Translations under genes and position numbers: made by a program
Part shown: positions 1 through 11,456 of the stretch, in pieces
Layout: every line of letters starts with the position of its first letter
Numbering within the stretch: position 1 is the stretch's first letter
The notes under the pieces: generated by a model
The model's database searches: none
The model's input: only the letters and a program-made list of their open reading frames with translations
Told to the model about the DNA's origin: nothing
Assembly (NCBI GenBank): GCA_946406115.1
Contig: OX291558.1
Span: 20,700,205 to 20,764,204 of the forward strand
Direction of reading: 5' to 3'
DNA from: Apoda limacodes
Lineage: Eukaryota; Arthropoda; Insecta; Lepidoptera; Limacodidae
Length of the DNA: 64,000 nt

Positions 1-162
1 AGGACTACAGCATGGGGTTTTTCGAAAAAGATGGCATCAAATTTTAAAGGGTCGGCAACGCGCGATTGATGACCCAGTAATTGCAAGCGTCTATAGGCTG
101 CGGTGACCGGCGGACCGTAAGCTTGTTTGCCACCTTATTGGTGTAAAAAAAAAAAAAAAAAA
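1..162 (+). mobile_element. 3' end of a CR1-type LINE (family 1)
   Basis: This is the last part of the ORF and the 3' UTR of the LINE that is complete at 32741-36390. It carries the shared terminal text 'GTAAGCTTGTTTGCCACCTT' and ends in an 18-nt A run. Small deletions and substitutions relative to the intact copy show that it is an old, dead insertion. It begins at or before the window edge, so its true length is unknown. Confidence 0.8.
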
Positions 163-768
163 CGATTTGTTTTTTATTTCAGAGAAACTTTTGCATGTCT
201 TCGCAATACCTTGCGTAAAATTGGAGCTAACCAGAAAAAATAGGCTGGGTACGTGCTTGATGCATTAGTATTGTACTTGACTCATAGAATGTAATGTAAT
301 GTAATGCAAGGTAAATAGACCCACATTTTTTTATCAGCCGATAATTTTATTTCTCGAATTTGTATGAACTATTGGCCGATAAATGATCGGGCGGTGCACA
401 CGCTCCCATGTAATATAGCAGTCGTAGCCCACCGATTATTTTGATCGGCTGATTGGTAATCGGGCAGTGTGCAGCGTCACTAAGAATGAGATGAGGCTGA
501 AAACAAAGTGTCCTTACATAAGAAAATTACTTTTAAAATGTTGGTAAATTGCAATCAAACAAAAATTTAGCCAGGTGTGCACGAGCCCAGCTCGCACTTG
601 ACTGTTATTTATAATTAATTGTTCTACTATAGTCGTTTTAAGTTTGAATGTATTACCGTTTTTGTCAAAACATCAAAACCATGTTCATTGTATGGAGACA
701 CTTAAATTTTTCCATTTTAATTTTTTATTATTTGTAAGAAAATCCGACATAACAATACATATTCTATA
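163..768. other. No gene seen; short simple and direct repeats
   Basis: There is no coding signal. A GTAAT pentamer run lies at about 289-305. Between 330 and 480 two related blocks, 'gatcgggcggtgcacacgc' and 'aatcgggcagtgtgcagcgt', suggest a degraded dispersed repeat that I cannot name. Confidence 0.5.
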
Positions 769-1035
769 CTAGCTGCTGCCCGCGACGTCGTCTGCGTGAA
801 CGCTATACCATAACATCACTTTTTGTGAACGAAACCATAGCGCAATCTAATTCGACGCCAACGCCATCTAGTTAGCAAATAGGAAACATTTTTATATGGT
901 GAAAAATTATAACACATCTAAGTTATGACTTTACACGATTTTTTAACATTCTGGGATTTAAAAAAATTTGAAGTAAATCCATGCAGTACTTTTTGAATTT
1001 ATCCCGAACATACATACAGACAAGCAGACAAAAAT
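769..1035 (-). mobile_element. Helitron-like non-autonomous element, partial
   Basis: On the minus strand the element ends in a GC-rich segment followed by CTAG and a T, the expected 3' end of a Helitron inserted between A and T. The motif 'gcccgcgacgtcgtctgcg' is the lepidopteran small-Helitron (Lep1-like) signature. The 5' terminal sequence seen in other copies is not recognisable here. It codes for nothing and would have depended on a Helitron Rep/helicase supplied elsewhere. Confidence 0.55.
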
Positions 1036-1447
1036 TCTAAAAACGATATTTTTGGTTTCGGTATCGATTGTAGATCTCACCCCAAGTATTCTTTTAAAAA
1101 AATATTCAATGTACAGTTTTGACTTTCCTACCATTTTATTATATGTATGGATTTTCTATATTTATAAAAGTCACAATTTCAGGCTTATTTCTACTTCAAC
1201 CTAGTCCGACATAAAAAAAAACGGCAAAGTGTGAGTTCGACTAGCGCACCGAGCGTTCCGTACCTACCACCATTAACGTAATTTACAAACGCAAACCAAA
1301 ATTGTGCCACTAAGCGGTCACTCATCCAAGTACTGACTAAGCCTAGCGTTGCTTAACTTTGAATATTGTTTCCAACTAACAAATGTGTTACTGATTCTCA
1401 TTATAATAAGCTAAATAGCGCTTTAAATGTAATTTAATAATGAATGA
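1036..1447. other. Noncoding; fragment of a dispersed repeat at about 1198-1265
   Basis: The stretch around 1220-1262 ('agcgcaccgagcgttccgta') matches the start of the repeat that is nearly complete at 26217-26692. Nothing else is recognisable. Confidence 0.45.
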
Positions 1448-1528
1448 TTGTCTTGCGCGGGAATCGAACCCATGCCCTTCAATTCGGCAGTCGGGTCAGT
1501 ACTCACTGAGCCATGTAGCTGGCTAATC
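1448..1528 (-). mobile_element. tRNA-derived SINE head, partial
   Basis: The reverse complement reads like a tRNA: an A-box-like 'tggctcagtgagt' followed by a B-box-like 'gggttcgattcc' about 40 nt later. The same head occurs in the longer SINEs at 48694, 55660, 57024 and 57465. The SINE body is missing here. It is not a functional tRNA because no cloverleaf with a complete acceptor stem can be built from it. Confidence 0.5.
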
Positions 1529-2210
1529 CTTGCTTTATCTACCGAAATAATATAATTATCCCATAGGTTTTAATAAAATATATTAAAAAGAAACAAAATT
1601 TTATCTTCTTATAGATACCTAACTAAATATATTAACAACAAAAAACATTTTCACTGCTGCTATTATGAGCAGCACATTTGATTTGTTGCCTTTAATAACA
1701 AAAAGTAATAGGACGCGGTGCACTCAACAATACTTAAATACTGTTTGAAGACCATTTAGCATTGTGCCCGGACTTAATATTGAGTTGTTATAATTCCCTA
1801 CAATACAAAAACTGAGGGGAATCTAATAAAAGCTTGTTTAGGGTGGGAACATTGCAGCCATGTTTGGTATTGACTTAGCTGATTTATTTATTTTTTTGGT
1901 CGTATTGATCTATACTCTGTAATATTTTTACTTGACTGCGCCGTCTTTCTAAACGACAATGATGAGGTTGGCAGAGACCAAAGATTACTTTGGTACTCTT
2001 GATATATCCTAAAGATATGTCTTGTATGAATGTAAGTAAAAGATTTATCCTGCATGTTTGTTTGTTTGCCTGTTTATATGTTACCTTTAAAATCACTTAT
2101 GGGTTGTGGAAGGGATTATTTTCTTACACCAACATAAATGCATTGCGCGATTTCAGAATAGCTTCCTCCCACAAACACTATTACGTCGCGAAATGAGTTT
2201 TCAATTAAGT
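1529..2210. other. No gene or repeat recognised
   Basis: AT-rich sequence with only short open frames that lack splice context or recognisable protein sequence. Confidence 0.4.
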
Positions 2211-2421
2211 TTTTTTTTATACAACTAAGGTGGCAAAGAAGCATACGGTCCGCCTGATGGTAAGCGGTTACTGTAGCCTATGGACGCTTGCAACACCAGG
2301 GGTATCACTCGCGCGTTGCTGACCCTTGGCAGGGAGTTCATTCCACAACTTAAACGTTCGCGGGAGGAAGTTTTTCTGAAACCGCACTGTACGCGACCAT
2401 TTAGGTTCTAAAGTGTGAGAA
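2211..2421 (-). mobile_element. 3' end of CR1-type LINE family 1, internally deleted
   Basis: It starts at a short T run (the A tail on the minus strand) and continues through the family 3' UTR into the end of the ORF. Compared with the intact copy at 32741-36390, about 65 bp are missing between the 'gttgctgaccc' and 'ttggcagggag' blocks. The match stops at 'aagtgtgaga'. It is a dead fragment. Confidence 0.8.
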
Positions 2422-2669
2422 AGAGAAAAAGTTTGTGCAGTGTTGCCCTCTTGACGGTTTTGCCATCCGATTTAGTGGGTTAGGATACGTAGGAAATGAA
2501 AGAAATACCTATTCATTAAATGTATACGTAATTTATGTAGACTTTACCGATCTATCGATCCGATATACCGATTAATTCAATTTTTAAACATAATATGTTG
2601 ATTTAACTGTCAGCTTAATAAGGTGATTCCTGTATGGTAGACTTCTTACGCAACATTTTTTTTGTATTA

Positions 2670-3790
2670 TTAGGTCCTTACATATGAAATTGATGTTTTA
2701 TAGACCTGGCCACTTGGATCTCAAAAGCCGGCGCTTGGTTAAGAATTCCAAATTCAAATTTATTTCAATTTTAAGCACATCTATTTGTGTTTCAAATGTA
2801 ACAATTCATTTGTTTTCGCATCATTCAATTTTGCTTTGGCATCGTTCTATGCTCAATATGGAAAACATAAAATATCGCATTATTTTCGAATACGAATTCC
2901 ATCGTGGCACTAGCGCTGCAGAAACAGCTCAAAGGATTAATGATGTGTACGGAGAAGCCACTGTAAAAAAAAAACAGTACTTTTTGGTTCCAACGGTTTC
3001 GTTCGGGAAATTTTGACCTCCAGAACCAACCACGTGGACGGCCGGAGACCCTAGTTGTCAATAAGGAATTGAAAGTGATCGTGGAATCGGATCCATCTAA
3101 AACCACGTTAGAGTTAGCTGCAGGCTTCGGTGTGAGTGATAAAACCATTTTGAATCATTTGAAACAAATTGGAAAACTGATATTGCTTGACTGCTGCGTC
3201 ACGTGACTCAACTGCCACAATAAAGAGGGGATTTTGAATCGTATCATTACTTGCGATGAAAATAGGATACTATACGATGATCGAAAACGCTCATCACAGT
3301 GGCTAAATCCTGCCCCAGCGAATGTTGACTCAAAAAAGGTACTGGTTAGTGTCTGGTGGACCAGCGTTGGTGTCATCCACTACAGCTTCCTAAGATCTGT
3401 ATTTTCGACAACTGGAAACCATGATAGAAAAGTTATCCGTTAAATAGCCGAGATTGGTCAACTGCTCTAGCCCACTTATGCTTCAGGACAACGCTAGACC
3501 ACACACTGCATAACAGACGGTGGCGAAACTAGAGGAGCTAGGATTGGAATGTCTCCGTCACCCACCATACTCCCCGGACCTTGCTCCAACCGATTACCAC
3601 TTTTTTCGGAATTTGGATTATTTCTTTATTGAAAAAAAAAACAATTCAGATGAGGTAGTCCAAAACACCTTCAAAGATTTTGTTGTTTCTCAATCCGGCA
3701 ATTTTTTCAGCAAAGGAAACAATAAACTCCATATAAAATGGTTGAATAAAAAAAAAAATTAGTTTTGCTTTTTCATAAGTAAGGGCCTTA
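2670..3790 (+). pseudogene. Decayed mariner transposon with transposase relic
   Basis: The element has imperfect terminal inverted repeats: the left end 'TTAGGTCCTTACATATG' pairs with the right end, which reads 'TAAGGCCCTTACTTATG' on the other strand. TA dinucleotides flank both ends, the usual target duplication. A transposase relic starts with ATG at 2858 ('MENIKYRIIF', 'GTSAAETAQRIND'). It continues in other frames with 'ITCDENRILYDDRKRSSQWL' at about 3240 (first catalytic Asp of the DD34D triad) and 'HPPYSPDLAPTDYHFFRNLD' at about 3560 (last Asp). Frameshifts and internal losses make it dead. The wording is closest to cecropia-type mariners, judged from memory. Length is about 1.1 kb against a usual 1.3 kb. 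Confidence 0.85.
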
Positions 3791-5541
3791 TACAAAACAA
3801 AGTTGTTCTTTAATCCTTTCTTTCGTGAATTTCTCTATTTTTGAAGTTCTTAATTTGTATTACAAATGCATTAACTAAAAAATCAACCGCATTGGAAACA
3901 TCAGTTGCGTAGAGAAGCTGACATTTAACTCAACATACGTTTGAAATTTGCAGTAATATATAAATGAGAAGGAGACTGCGAATTCGAGAATTTAACAAAT
4001 CAGGTAAATTAACAATTCAAATAATACATATTTAGCACGATAAAGAGTAATTGATGATGAAGGTGTAAAACTCCTTTAGCTTTACATCTTTAAAGTACAG
4101 GTTTACAAATAAATATTAAAATCTTTATTTGCTAAAACCTATCTAGACAGGGCCCCAATTTTGTTTCGCCCCCCTTTGGCTACCTAGCTACGCCACTGAA
4201 TAAAAGTTTGATCTAGGTTTTTATACCAAAGAACACGCTACCAACAGATTGGTTTTAGCAATAAAGTAACAAATTGCAGCTCCAATCGAACAGTGTGCCG
4301 CTTCTGACTATAGGATCTGCTGTGGTAACAAATTGAGGTTGTAATTTACTTACTCAGGATTTGACATGCTAGAACTGTCGCATGTAATTTGTACTACGTT
4401 TCGAATTGGAACTAAAATTGAATGTTTTTACTGAACTACTACACACAGTTTATAATAAAACTGGCAAATATTAATTGCGAACATTGATTGCGAATTTCAT
4501 AAGTTAAAATTAATATTGCGTAGTAATATATTTACATTAGGGAGTCCTAGAAACGATAGGGTATAAGTGACAATTTAGTAAATAAATAGTCAATAGTCAA
4601 AGTTGTGAATCTCTTATTGAGTTGCGGTTGCCAATTAAAAAAGTGTATAATAGGTATGACAGAATATTTTCTATGCTTTTTTAGGAAGCATTCCTATTGG
4701 AATTCTATTTAAGTACAACACAAGGTACACTCGGAACTAATTTGTATTCATAGACAAGTACCTAGGTATGTCCCATAGGTGGTAAAACAGGTATGTCAAA
4801 CAAACAATAACAAGACAAGCATCAAGTGGTGTACACATGGATTTTAGTCAGGGGAGGCAGAACAAGTGCCAGTCAGAATCTACCGTGCATAATAACATTT
4901 TTTTAATTAGATTTTGTGACTGTAACATATTTCTAAGTTTCACCAAAAGATTTTTTTTTATCATTTTGGTACAGAACCCTGAAAGTAATGATGCCGCGGA
5001 CATGTCTGGCCATTTAAAAAAAAATGTTCAATTACAGAAGTAGGTAGAGAATTAACCCGGAAAACCCCGACTCTAATAGAACCGACACGATGCGGCTAAA
5101 ATCTGGTGTGTAGTCAACAGTCACTGCAACAAATTGGCGTTTTGCTGTTTTGTTCAGGATATAACGATCTAGTGTTATCAAAAGAAAAATTCTGATTCTG
5201 TTCTTTAGTTTTTCGAAACACGAAGCCCATATTACTTTCAAAAATAATAATTTTTAAACAATAAATAAATTTTAAAATAACATAACTAATACTTAACAAA
5301 AACTTTACCTTATTTGTTAAATTTGTTATCGTGTTACTCGTAAACAACGCCAAATGAAAATAAAAACATATAAAATTTTTGTAACACTTGGCTATTATCG
5401 CAAAGTTTCGTGTCGAAGTTGTAATCAATCCTTCATATCATTCATCAGGCATTGAGGCCTGCCTAGCCTAGTTTGAACGCTTGTGTTCTCGATGTTTATC
5501 ATTGTGTTCAGTGTACATAAAGGGGGCTTATTGGGAACAGT
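3791..5541. other. No gene recognised
   Basis: AT-rich noncoding sequence. A few short frames occur (for example 4837-5043 plus, 5114-5428 minus) but they have no recognisable protein features or convincing splice sites. The stretch near 4140-4200 ending 'ctagctacgccactg' looks like a repeat fragment. Confidence 0.4.
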
Positions 5542-5756
5542 CTCGACTTATTCGAGAGTTTTGCCTTCTCTCGACTCTGGAGTTCTCAATATCGATAACA
5601 ATGTGGCATTTTGAAACAGGTTTTTCGATACACCCTCGGCTACTTACTCTCGAATAAGTCGAGAGTTTTGCCTTCTCTCGACTCCGGAGTTCTCGATATC
5701 GATAACAATATGGCATTTTGAAACGGTTTTTTCGATACACTCTCGGCTACTTCAGA
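5542..5756. repeat. Two-copy direct repeat, period 107 bp
   Basis: Two copies of a segment of about 95 bp begin 'cgagagttttgccttctctc' at 5552 and 5659 and end 'ctcggctactt'. They differ at a handful of positions. Each copy carries a 'TATCGATAACAAT' motif; the palindromic TATCGATA core matches the insect DRE element bound by DREF (established for Drosophila). A short inverted repeat, 'CTCTCGAATAAGTCGAGAG', sits at the junction. Confidence 0.8.
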
Positions 5757-7935
5757 CTACGAAAACTTAGTTCCGAATGATGTTATGCTGTAAGTCATGT
5801 AAAATGTCAATTTTGGTTGCCATATGTGCAAAGCAATTAATTGATTCAATCCGGTGCTCTTATGTATCTTCTTATGTATCTTTAAACCTACTGACTAAAA
5901 CTATTCTTAGTGACAGTGTAGATATAAGTTGTGCCTCTGGCTGACCGTTATGCTAAACCAATCATCAGAGTCAGTTAACATGAATCAATTAAGTTATATT
6001 GAAACTGAAGACGGAGATGGCATATCAATTTTAAGAGGCATCCCAAATGTGAATATTTTTACTCGGTAGTCAATACTGAATGTTACCCAGATTGCAGGAG
6101 ATCGCAATGTGTATGTTTAATGTTGATGTTAAAGTCTTTACACTACCATAGATGCATTTGTGCTTTACTTATTTGTCAGTAGTATCTTAAAAAGTAAAGT
6201 GTAATTGGTTATGGTTTTACCTATAGGTGATGTGTTTAAGCATGTACTTTTAAATTTGTAAATGAGTTGAACAACTCTGCTGTGTAATAATCGCTTGGTA
6301 AAGTTGTTTTTCTAACAATTTTGAATGTGTTTTTGACGCACAATGTTTACACTAACAGGAGTGTTAACCGTATCTATATGATAGAGTAAAGAATTTAATT
6401 TAACAGCTGAATAATTTATGAGTCAGGCGATCCAAAACTACTTATTCAACTTTTACATTGTGTTTTGGAACACACCCTATGTGTATAATATTAGTAATTT
6501 TCTAACATCACTTAAGTTGAAATGTGCTGCTTTCTAAAACACCTTAAATGACCGTAAGCCATATTTGATATGTGGTAAATACTACCAACAATATGGGATT
6601 AACCGGATATGTTGTTTGTTCTGTTAAATAAAAAAAAAAACAATTTTTATTTTTGTTTTATTTACATAATTTTGTTAATTATTAACACCAATATGTCTAG
6701 TCATCTTGATTCTTTAACTGGCACCTTGCAAAACACAATTTTGTACACCGGCAACAAAAACATGCAAGGATTCAAAGTTATTAGATCAAACAAGCATAAT
6801 AAGAGAGTAAACTTTATCTGAGTTAAATGACAAAGTCTAAAAGTTCTATATCTAAAATGGCATCAAAAAATGTGAGATGCGTCATGTCAAATCTACTGAA
6901 CAGTTTCACTGATTGTTAATTTGGTGTGCAATTAGAGTAAAGTTTTTAACATAGCATCATCATCCCAGCATATAGGTACATTGTTCAACATTGAACATAA
7001 GCTTTTCCATGTCCCCACAATACTGCAAACAACCAATTTTAACCTGTGGCCCTAAAGCATTTTATTCACATACTAGGAGGCTGTACCATGCTTAGACTTT
7101 CGTATCCATATTTGCCATTTGAGAACTTGCTTTTCATCGGTTATCGGTTTAATGAGCGATTTGGCCTACCCATTGCTATTTTAGCTTGCATGTGCCCAAG
7201 ATTTCAAGATCATGTAAATAGCTAAACGTAGTTTATTATATCCTCTTTGTACATAACTAGCATAAGTCATTAATGGCAACACACACTGATTGTTGATTTT
7301 CAACTTTATTTTTTTAAACAACTAAATATTGTAATCTGCTAAATATATATCAAGACTAATTCACGAGGCTTCTTTTCTTTATAAATATGCAATGAAATTA
7401 AACATCTGTATGTTACGGCTTCACATATATTAGTTTGAGATATGACTGTATTAACGATTGGTAGCATTCATAGATTTTCAGTGCAGTTAACGAGCTGTCT
7501 AAGAAGCATTTTCAAAGATAAATGGTTTAAAACATATACTACAGAGACGATTTTAGGATACAATATGTAGTGGGCTGCCATGTATGCAATACAGATACTG
7601 TCGACATCTACTATAAGAAATGATTAAATTTACTTTCATTCCTAAAAATAATTTGTTCATTGATTAAATTGTATTAACCTTGGTGAAAATATTTTAACAG
7701 TACATCGACACTAACTAAAACAAGATGTAATATAATTTCATCAATATACAATAAGTAGGTATGACATTTTACTCAACCTTTTGGTTAATAATTAAGATTG
7801 CACTACTTATTTCTTGTGATTTTTTCTGATAAATGTCAAATGGGCATCTTTACATGTAATTTTACCTGCATACAATACAACTTTAACAAGAGTAGACTCA
7901 AAGTTGATGTCAAAGTACTATAAGAGATAACTTGC
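5757..7935. other. Noncoding; possible 3'-UTR-like sequence
   Basis: No long frame is present. A 39-codon frame starts at 5950 (encoding 'NQLSYIETEDGDGISILRG') and ends at a TAG near 6069. It could be a small terminal exon on the plus strand but the upstream splice site is ambiguous. An A run follows a TAAATAAA at about 6625-6645. No repeats were recognised between 5757 and 7935. Confidence 0.3.
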
Positions 7936-9270
7936 TCAAAGTCAAAGTCAAAAAAAAAGTCAAAGTCAAAATGGTTTATTCAAATAAGGATTTTACAATC
8001 ACTTTTGAATCGTCAAAGTTATAAAATATTATTTTTTGAACCCTCCCACCTTCCCGCCGGTTCACAATGTTGTTGAATCCGGCAAGAAACTCGATAGTTA
8101 CTCTTTTAAAAACACTATCAATAATACAAATAAACTAAAATACAATTAATGTTTTAAATAAAAAATTTTTAGTCGTACAATTTTATGTTATTTCCATTTT
8201 AATTTGGTTTACCTATGCATCCTGTAATTGAGCATCATCAGTCCAAGGATTTTTATCATTTACATAGTCTGAAATATTGTAGTATGCCTTTTTACAAAGT
8301 ACCTGCTTGATAAAAGATTTAAATTTACTTATTGATAGATTTTGAATTTTATTGGGAACTTTTTTGTAAAAGTGTATACATTGCCCCATAAAAGAGTTAC
8401 GTATTTTGTGTAGACGTGTATCATGCACCAACAGCTTATTTTTACTTCTAGTATTTACTTTGTGAACGTCACTTTTCTTGCTGAAACTATTGATATTTTT
8501 ATGTACATATAAAAGATTTTCATATATGTACTGCGACACTAAAGTTAAAATTTTTACTTCCCTAAACCTATCCCTCAGAGATATTCTAGATCCTAATTTA
8601 TTAATAGCACGAATTGCCCTTTTTTGTAACAAAAATATTGTATTTACATCAGCAGCGCTACCCCACAATAGGATACCATATGTCATCAAACTATGGAAAT
8701 AGCTAAAATATACTATTTTTGCAGTGTCGACATCGGTCAATTGTCTTATTTTCTTGATCGCATACACAGCAGAGCTAAGTTTTTTGGCTAGGTTATGAAT
8801 ATGAGGACCCCATTGAAGTTTGGAGTCCAGCGTTATGCCAAGAAAGACTGTTGAATTAACAAGTTCTAATTGCTCGCCATTAATATTAATACATGTCTGT
8901 CTCTGACTAACATTTGGTAATGTAAATTTAACACATTTGGTTTTTTTTTCATTAAGTAACAAATTATTAGCGTTAAACCAATTTACAATTTTAGAAAGGG
9001 CATCATTTAATTCATTATAACATGTCTGTCGTCTCTTAACTTTAAAAAGCAAAGAGGTGTCATCAGCAAATAAGACAATGTCATGGTTTTTTACATTATA
9101 TGGGAGATCATTAATGTAAATAAGAAATAGAAAAGGACCTAAAATTGAGCCCTGAGGGACTCCTATAGTGACTGCTGATCCCGGAGATCTTTCACCGTTG
9201 ACATCTATTTTCTGTACTCTCCTACTCATATAGGATGTTAAAAGGTCGAGAACTTTGCCTCAATACCATA
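7936..9270 (-). mobile_element. LINE family 2, copy A, 5'-truncated
   Basis: The 3' end is marked by GTCAAA hexamers (7936-7970) instead of a plain A tail. The body matches the longer copy B at 37309-39522 almost base for base until 9270, where homology stops abruptly inside the reverse-transcriptase region. Small differences from copy B include a 15-bp deletion near 8075 and a few extra bases near 8120. Flanking DNA on the 5' side at 9271-9372 is unrelated. Confidence 0.9.
8213..9229 (-). pseudogene. LINE family 2 reverse transcriptase C-terminal part (copy A)
   Basis: An open frame of 338 codons begins inside the RT domain. It contains 'GVPQGSILGPFLFLIYINDL', the polymerase box 'LFADDTSLLF', 'NEKKTKCVKF' and 'FLGITLDSKLQWGPHI', then the C-terminal thumb-like region. 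It lacks the endonuclease and the N-terminal RT motifs, so it is not functional alone. Eight substitutions separate it from copy B over the shared part. Its C-terminus reads on past the point where copy B stops because copy B carries one extra C near 37616. Confidence 0.85.
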
Positions 9271-9372
9271 CATTTTGCTCCCGGGAACGCGAGACCCAAG
9301 TACTCCAGACTTTTCTTAATAAGCCTCCAGAATAGCACACATACATAAATTTTTGTATGTACGGGTGCACCG

Positions 9373-10235
9373 TTTTTTTTTATTTTTCTTAACTGACACT
9401 GCAGTTGGCTGTTGCAGCCATTACTGCCTCACCGAGCTTTTGGGGCGAGCCTCTGAGAAAGCGGTTTTGGATGGTTTGGAGTTTATGGATATTGCGTTTT
9501 GATAACATGGGAATGGTGACGTAAAAAGTCAGCTTATTTCTAAGCGACATCTTACTGAACTTGCCTATCATAGGATAAAGACGACCGAGAACAAAAGCGG
9601 CTCGGTCTCTTACTATTTTAGTGTGATCACGGAAGTTCAAACGCCTATCTAGAGTCACACCAAGATATTTGGCCTTGTTTTGCCAAGGAATGGCACGGCC
9701 GAAGAGCGAGAGGGAAGATGGTCTCGGTGGGCGGTATTTGGTGAAGAGAACGGCAAAGCTTTTGTCGGTATTTACATCGATTTTCCATTTTCGGAACCAT
9801 CCGTCTAAGGCGGTGATTGCGGATTCTCTTTGTGATTCGACTCACTTGTCTATCTATGGTATAAATAGCGGTATCATCCTAAAAGAGGGCTAATTATACA
9901 GAAGGTACAAGATAGGGGCAAGCACGGACCCTTGCGGGACTCCTGTTTCTATGGGACGGGGAAAGAGAGAGTGCCTTCGACTTTATAGCGAAAGCTACGG
10001 TTCGACAAATATTCTCGTATGATGAGCACAAGGCGGTCTGGCAACTGATAGTTATACAGTTTATAAATTAAACCGTTGTGCCAGACTTTGTCGAAAGCTT
10101 TCGCTACATCGTAGAAGACAGCGCCCGTGTGACGGGGCTTACCTTATACTGGTTGGAAGCCAGTGAGAACATGTTCCGTGATATGGAGGACTTGGTGGAC
10201 GAACAAGTGTTTAGCGTGAAAGCGGAACTGCTCGT
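9373..10235 (-). pseudogene. Jockey-clade LINE relic (family 3) with 3' end
   Basis: On the minus strand, starting from about 10235, the translation in shifting frames gives 'QFRFHAKHLFVHQV', 'TGAVFYDVAKAFDKVWHNGL', 'LVLIIREYLSNRSFRYKVEG', a GVPQGS-like block near 9930, and 'TLDRRLNFRDHTKIVRDRA' near 9640. These are reverse-transcriptase motifs typical of Jockey-clade elements. Frameshifts and stops make it dead. The final 70 bp before the T run at 9373 match the 3' ends at 14597 and 49870, which ties those fragments to the same family. Confidence 0.8.
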
Positions 10236-11456
10236 CGATTAAGATAGCGCACCGTTTGCATCGCATAAGAAGGGACTGCGATTTCTTGTCTTCGTCACAC
10301 AAATTATTAGCCGCGCTTGTGCTGTGAACTTCTCGCTCATATAGTATTGATTGTTTACGCGGGATGGCGCTGTTATAGTTTTAACAAAATCAATATCAAG
10401 ATATAATAAAGTTAATAATAACCGAATCGAACCCTTAAACATAATTTTCAAATCAGTACCTTTCTGCCTATACAGAGTGCTCGCCACTGCAGTATCTACA
10501 AATCAATGGCGGCTACACACTAACGAAACAAAACAGACACAAGTAGGCAACTACAATTTAGGAGTAGCGGTACATTGTGTTGTGTATTTACATATTTTCG
10601 TTTTGTCAATGAGATCACTAAAAATGGGGTTAAAAAAAGTTATTTTCAAAAAGACATATACAGACACTTACTTAAAAGGGCGACATAGGCCTGAAAGCTA
10701 ATTCCTGTAATACTAACGATGTGTATGTCAATTTACTAAAAGTCATTACACAATGTCATATACATTACTATTAGATATATTTGCTATATACTTCCGTAGT
10801 AAATTATTCAATACTGACGCCTTGAAACTTTTTTTTTGTAAGGGATTTAACGTTTTTACCGTTTTGTAGTCACTTTTCTTTAGTTTTTGCTACTATTTAG
10901 AGTCAATGCACTAGATAACAAGCTACTCTAATTATTTAACCAACTTTCATCACAATAAAATGCAATATATGCTTTAAAAATTTGCACAAGTGTTGAAACA
11001 ATGGTCACTTCCAGATTTTTTTTTGCATTCAATACATCAAATGAAAATCAGTTACTAAGGTAATGCACTAGACAAAAGCAAGTTTTATTACATATATTTT
11101 TTTTTCAATCCTTTAGGTGCTATAGTTCAGCCACAAAAAATGCACAAAAGCGGCGTAATAACGCGATCTAGCCAATACCGCAGCCTTAAGAACAGTAGGT
11201 ACATAAATTTTAACATTAATTTATCCATCCCATTTTTTTTTGTGGCTTTAATTAAGTCAGAAGACTTAACTATTTGCCAATGTCAGTTAACACGAAATAA
11301 ATAAGATGCTGGTGAACGGTTACTATTGATGTAAATATTGAGCTTACTCAGTCTATGTTCACTACAAAAACAAAGAACTACTAGGTAACTAAAAACATAC
11401 ATATTTAAAAATAACATAACAATACATAAACATAGATACAAAACAATACATAAATT
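10236..11456. other. No gene or repeat recognised
   Basis: Small frames at 10351-10701 (plus) and 10239-10487 (minus) overlap each other on opposite strands and show no family resemblance. The rest is AT-rich with homopolymer runs. Confidence 0.35.

Noticed and set aside
1448..1528. Possible tRNA gene
   Set aside because: A- and B-box-like motifs are present but no acceptor stem pairs properly, and the same head occurs in several SINEs.
7936..7975. CRISPR-like short regular repeat (GTCAAA units)
   Set aside because: The units are six bases long without spacers and recur as the 3' tail of LINE family 2.
10239..10701. Overlapping frames on both strands next to the Jockey relic
   Set aside because: No protein features, no splice context and mutual overlap; most likely chance open frames.
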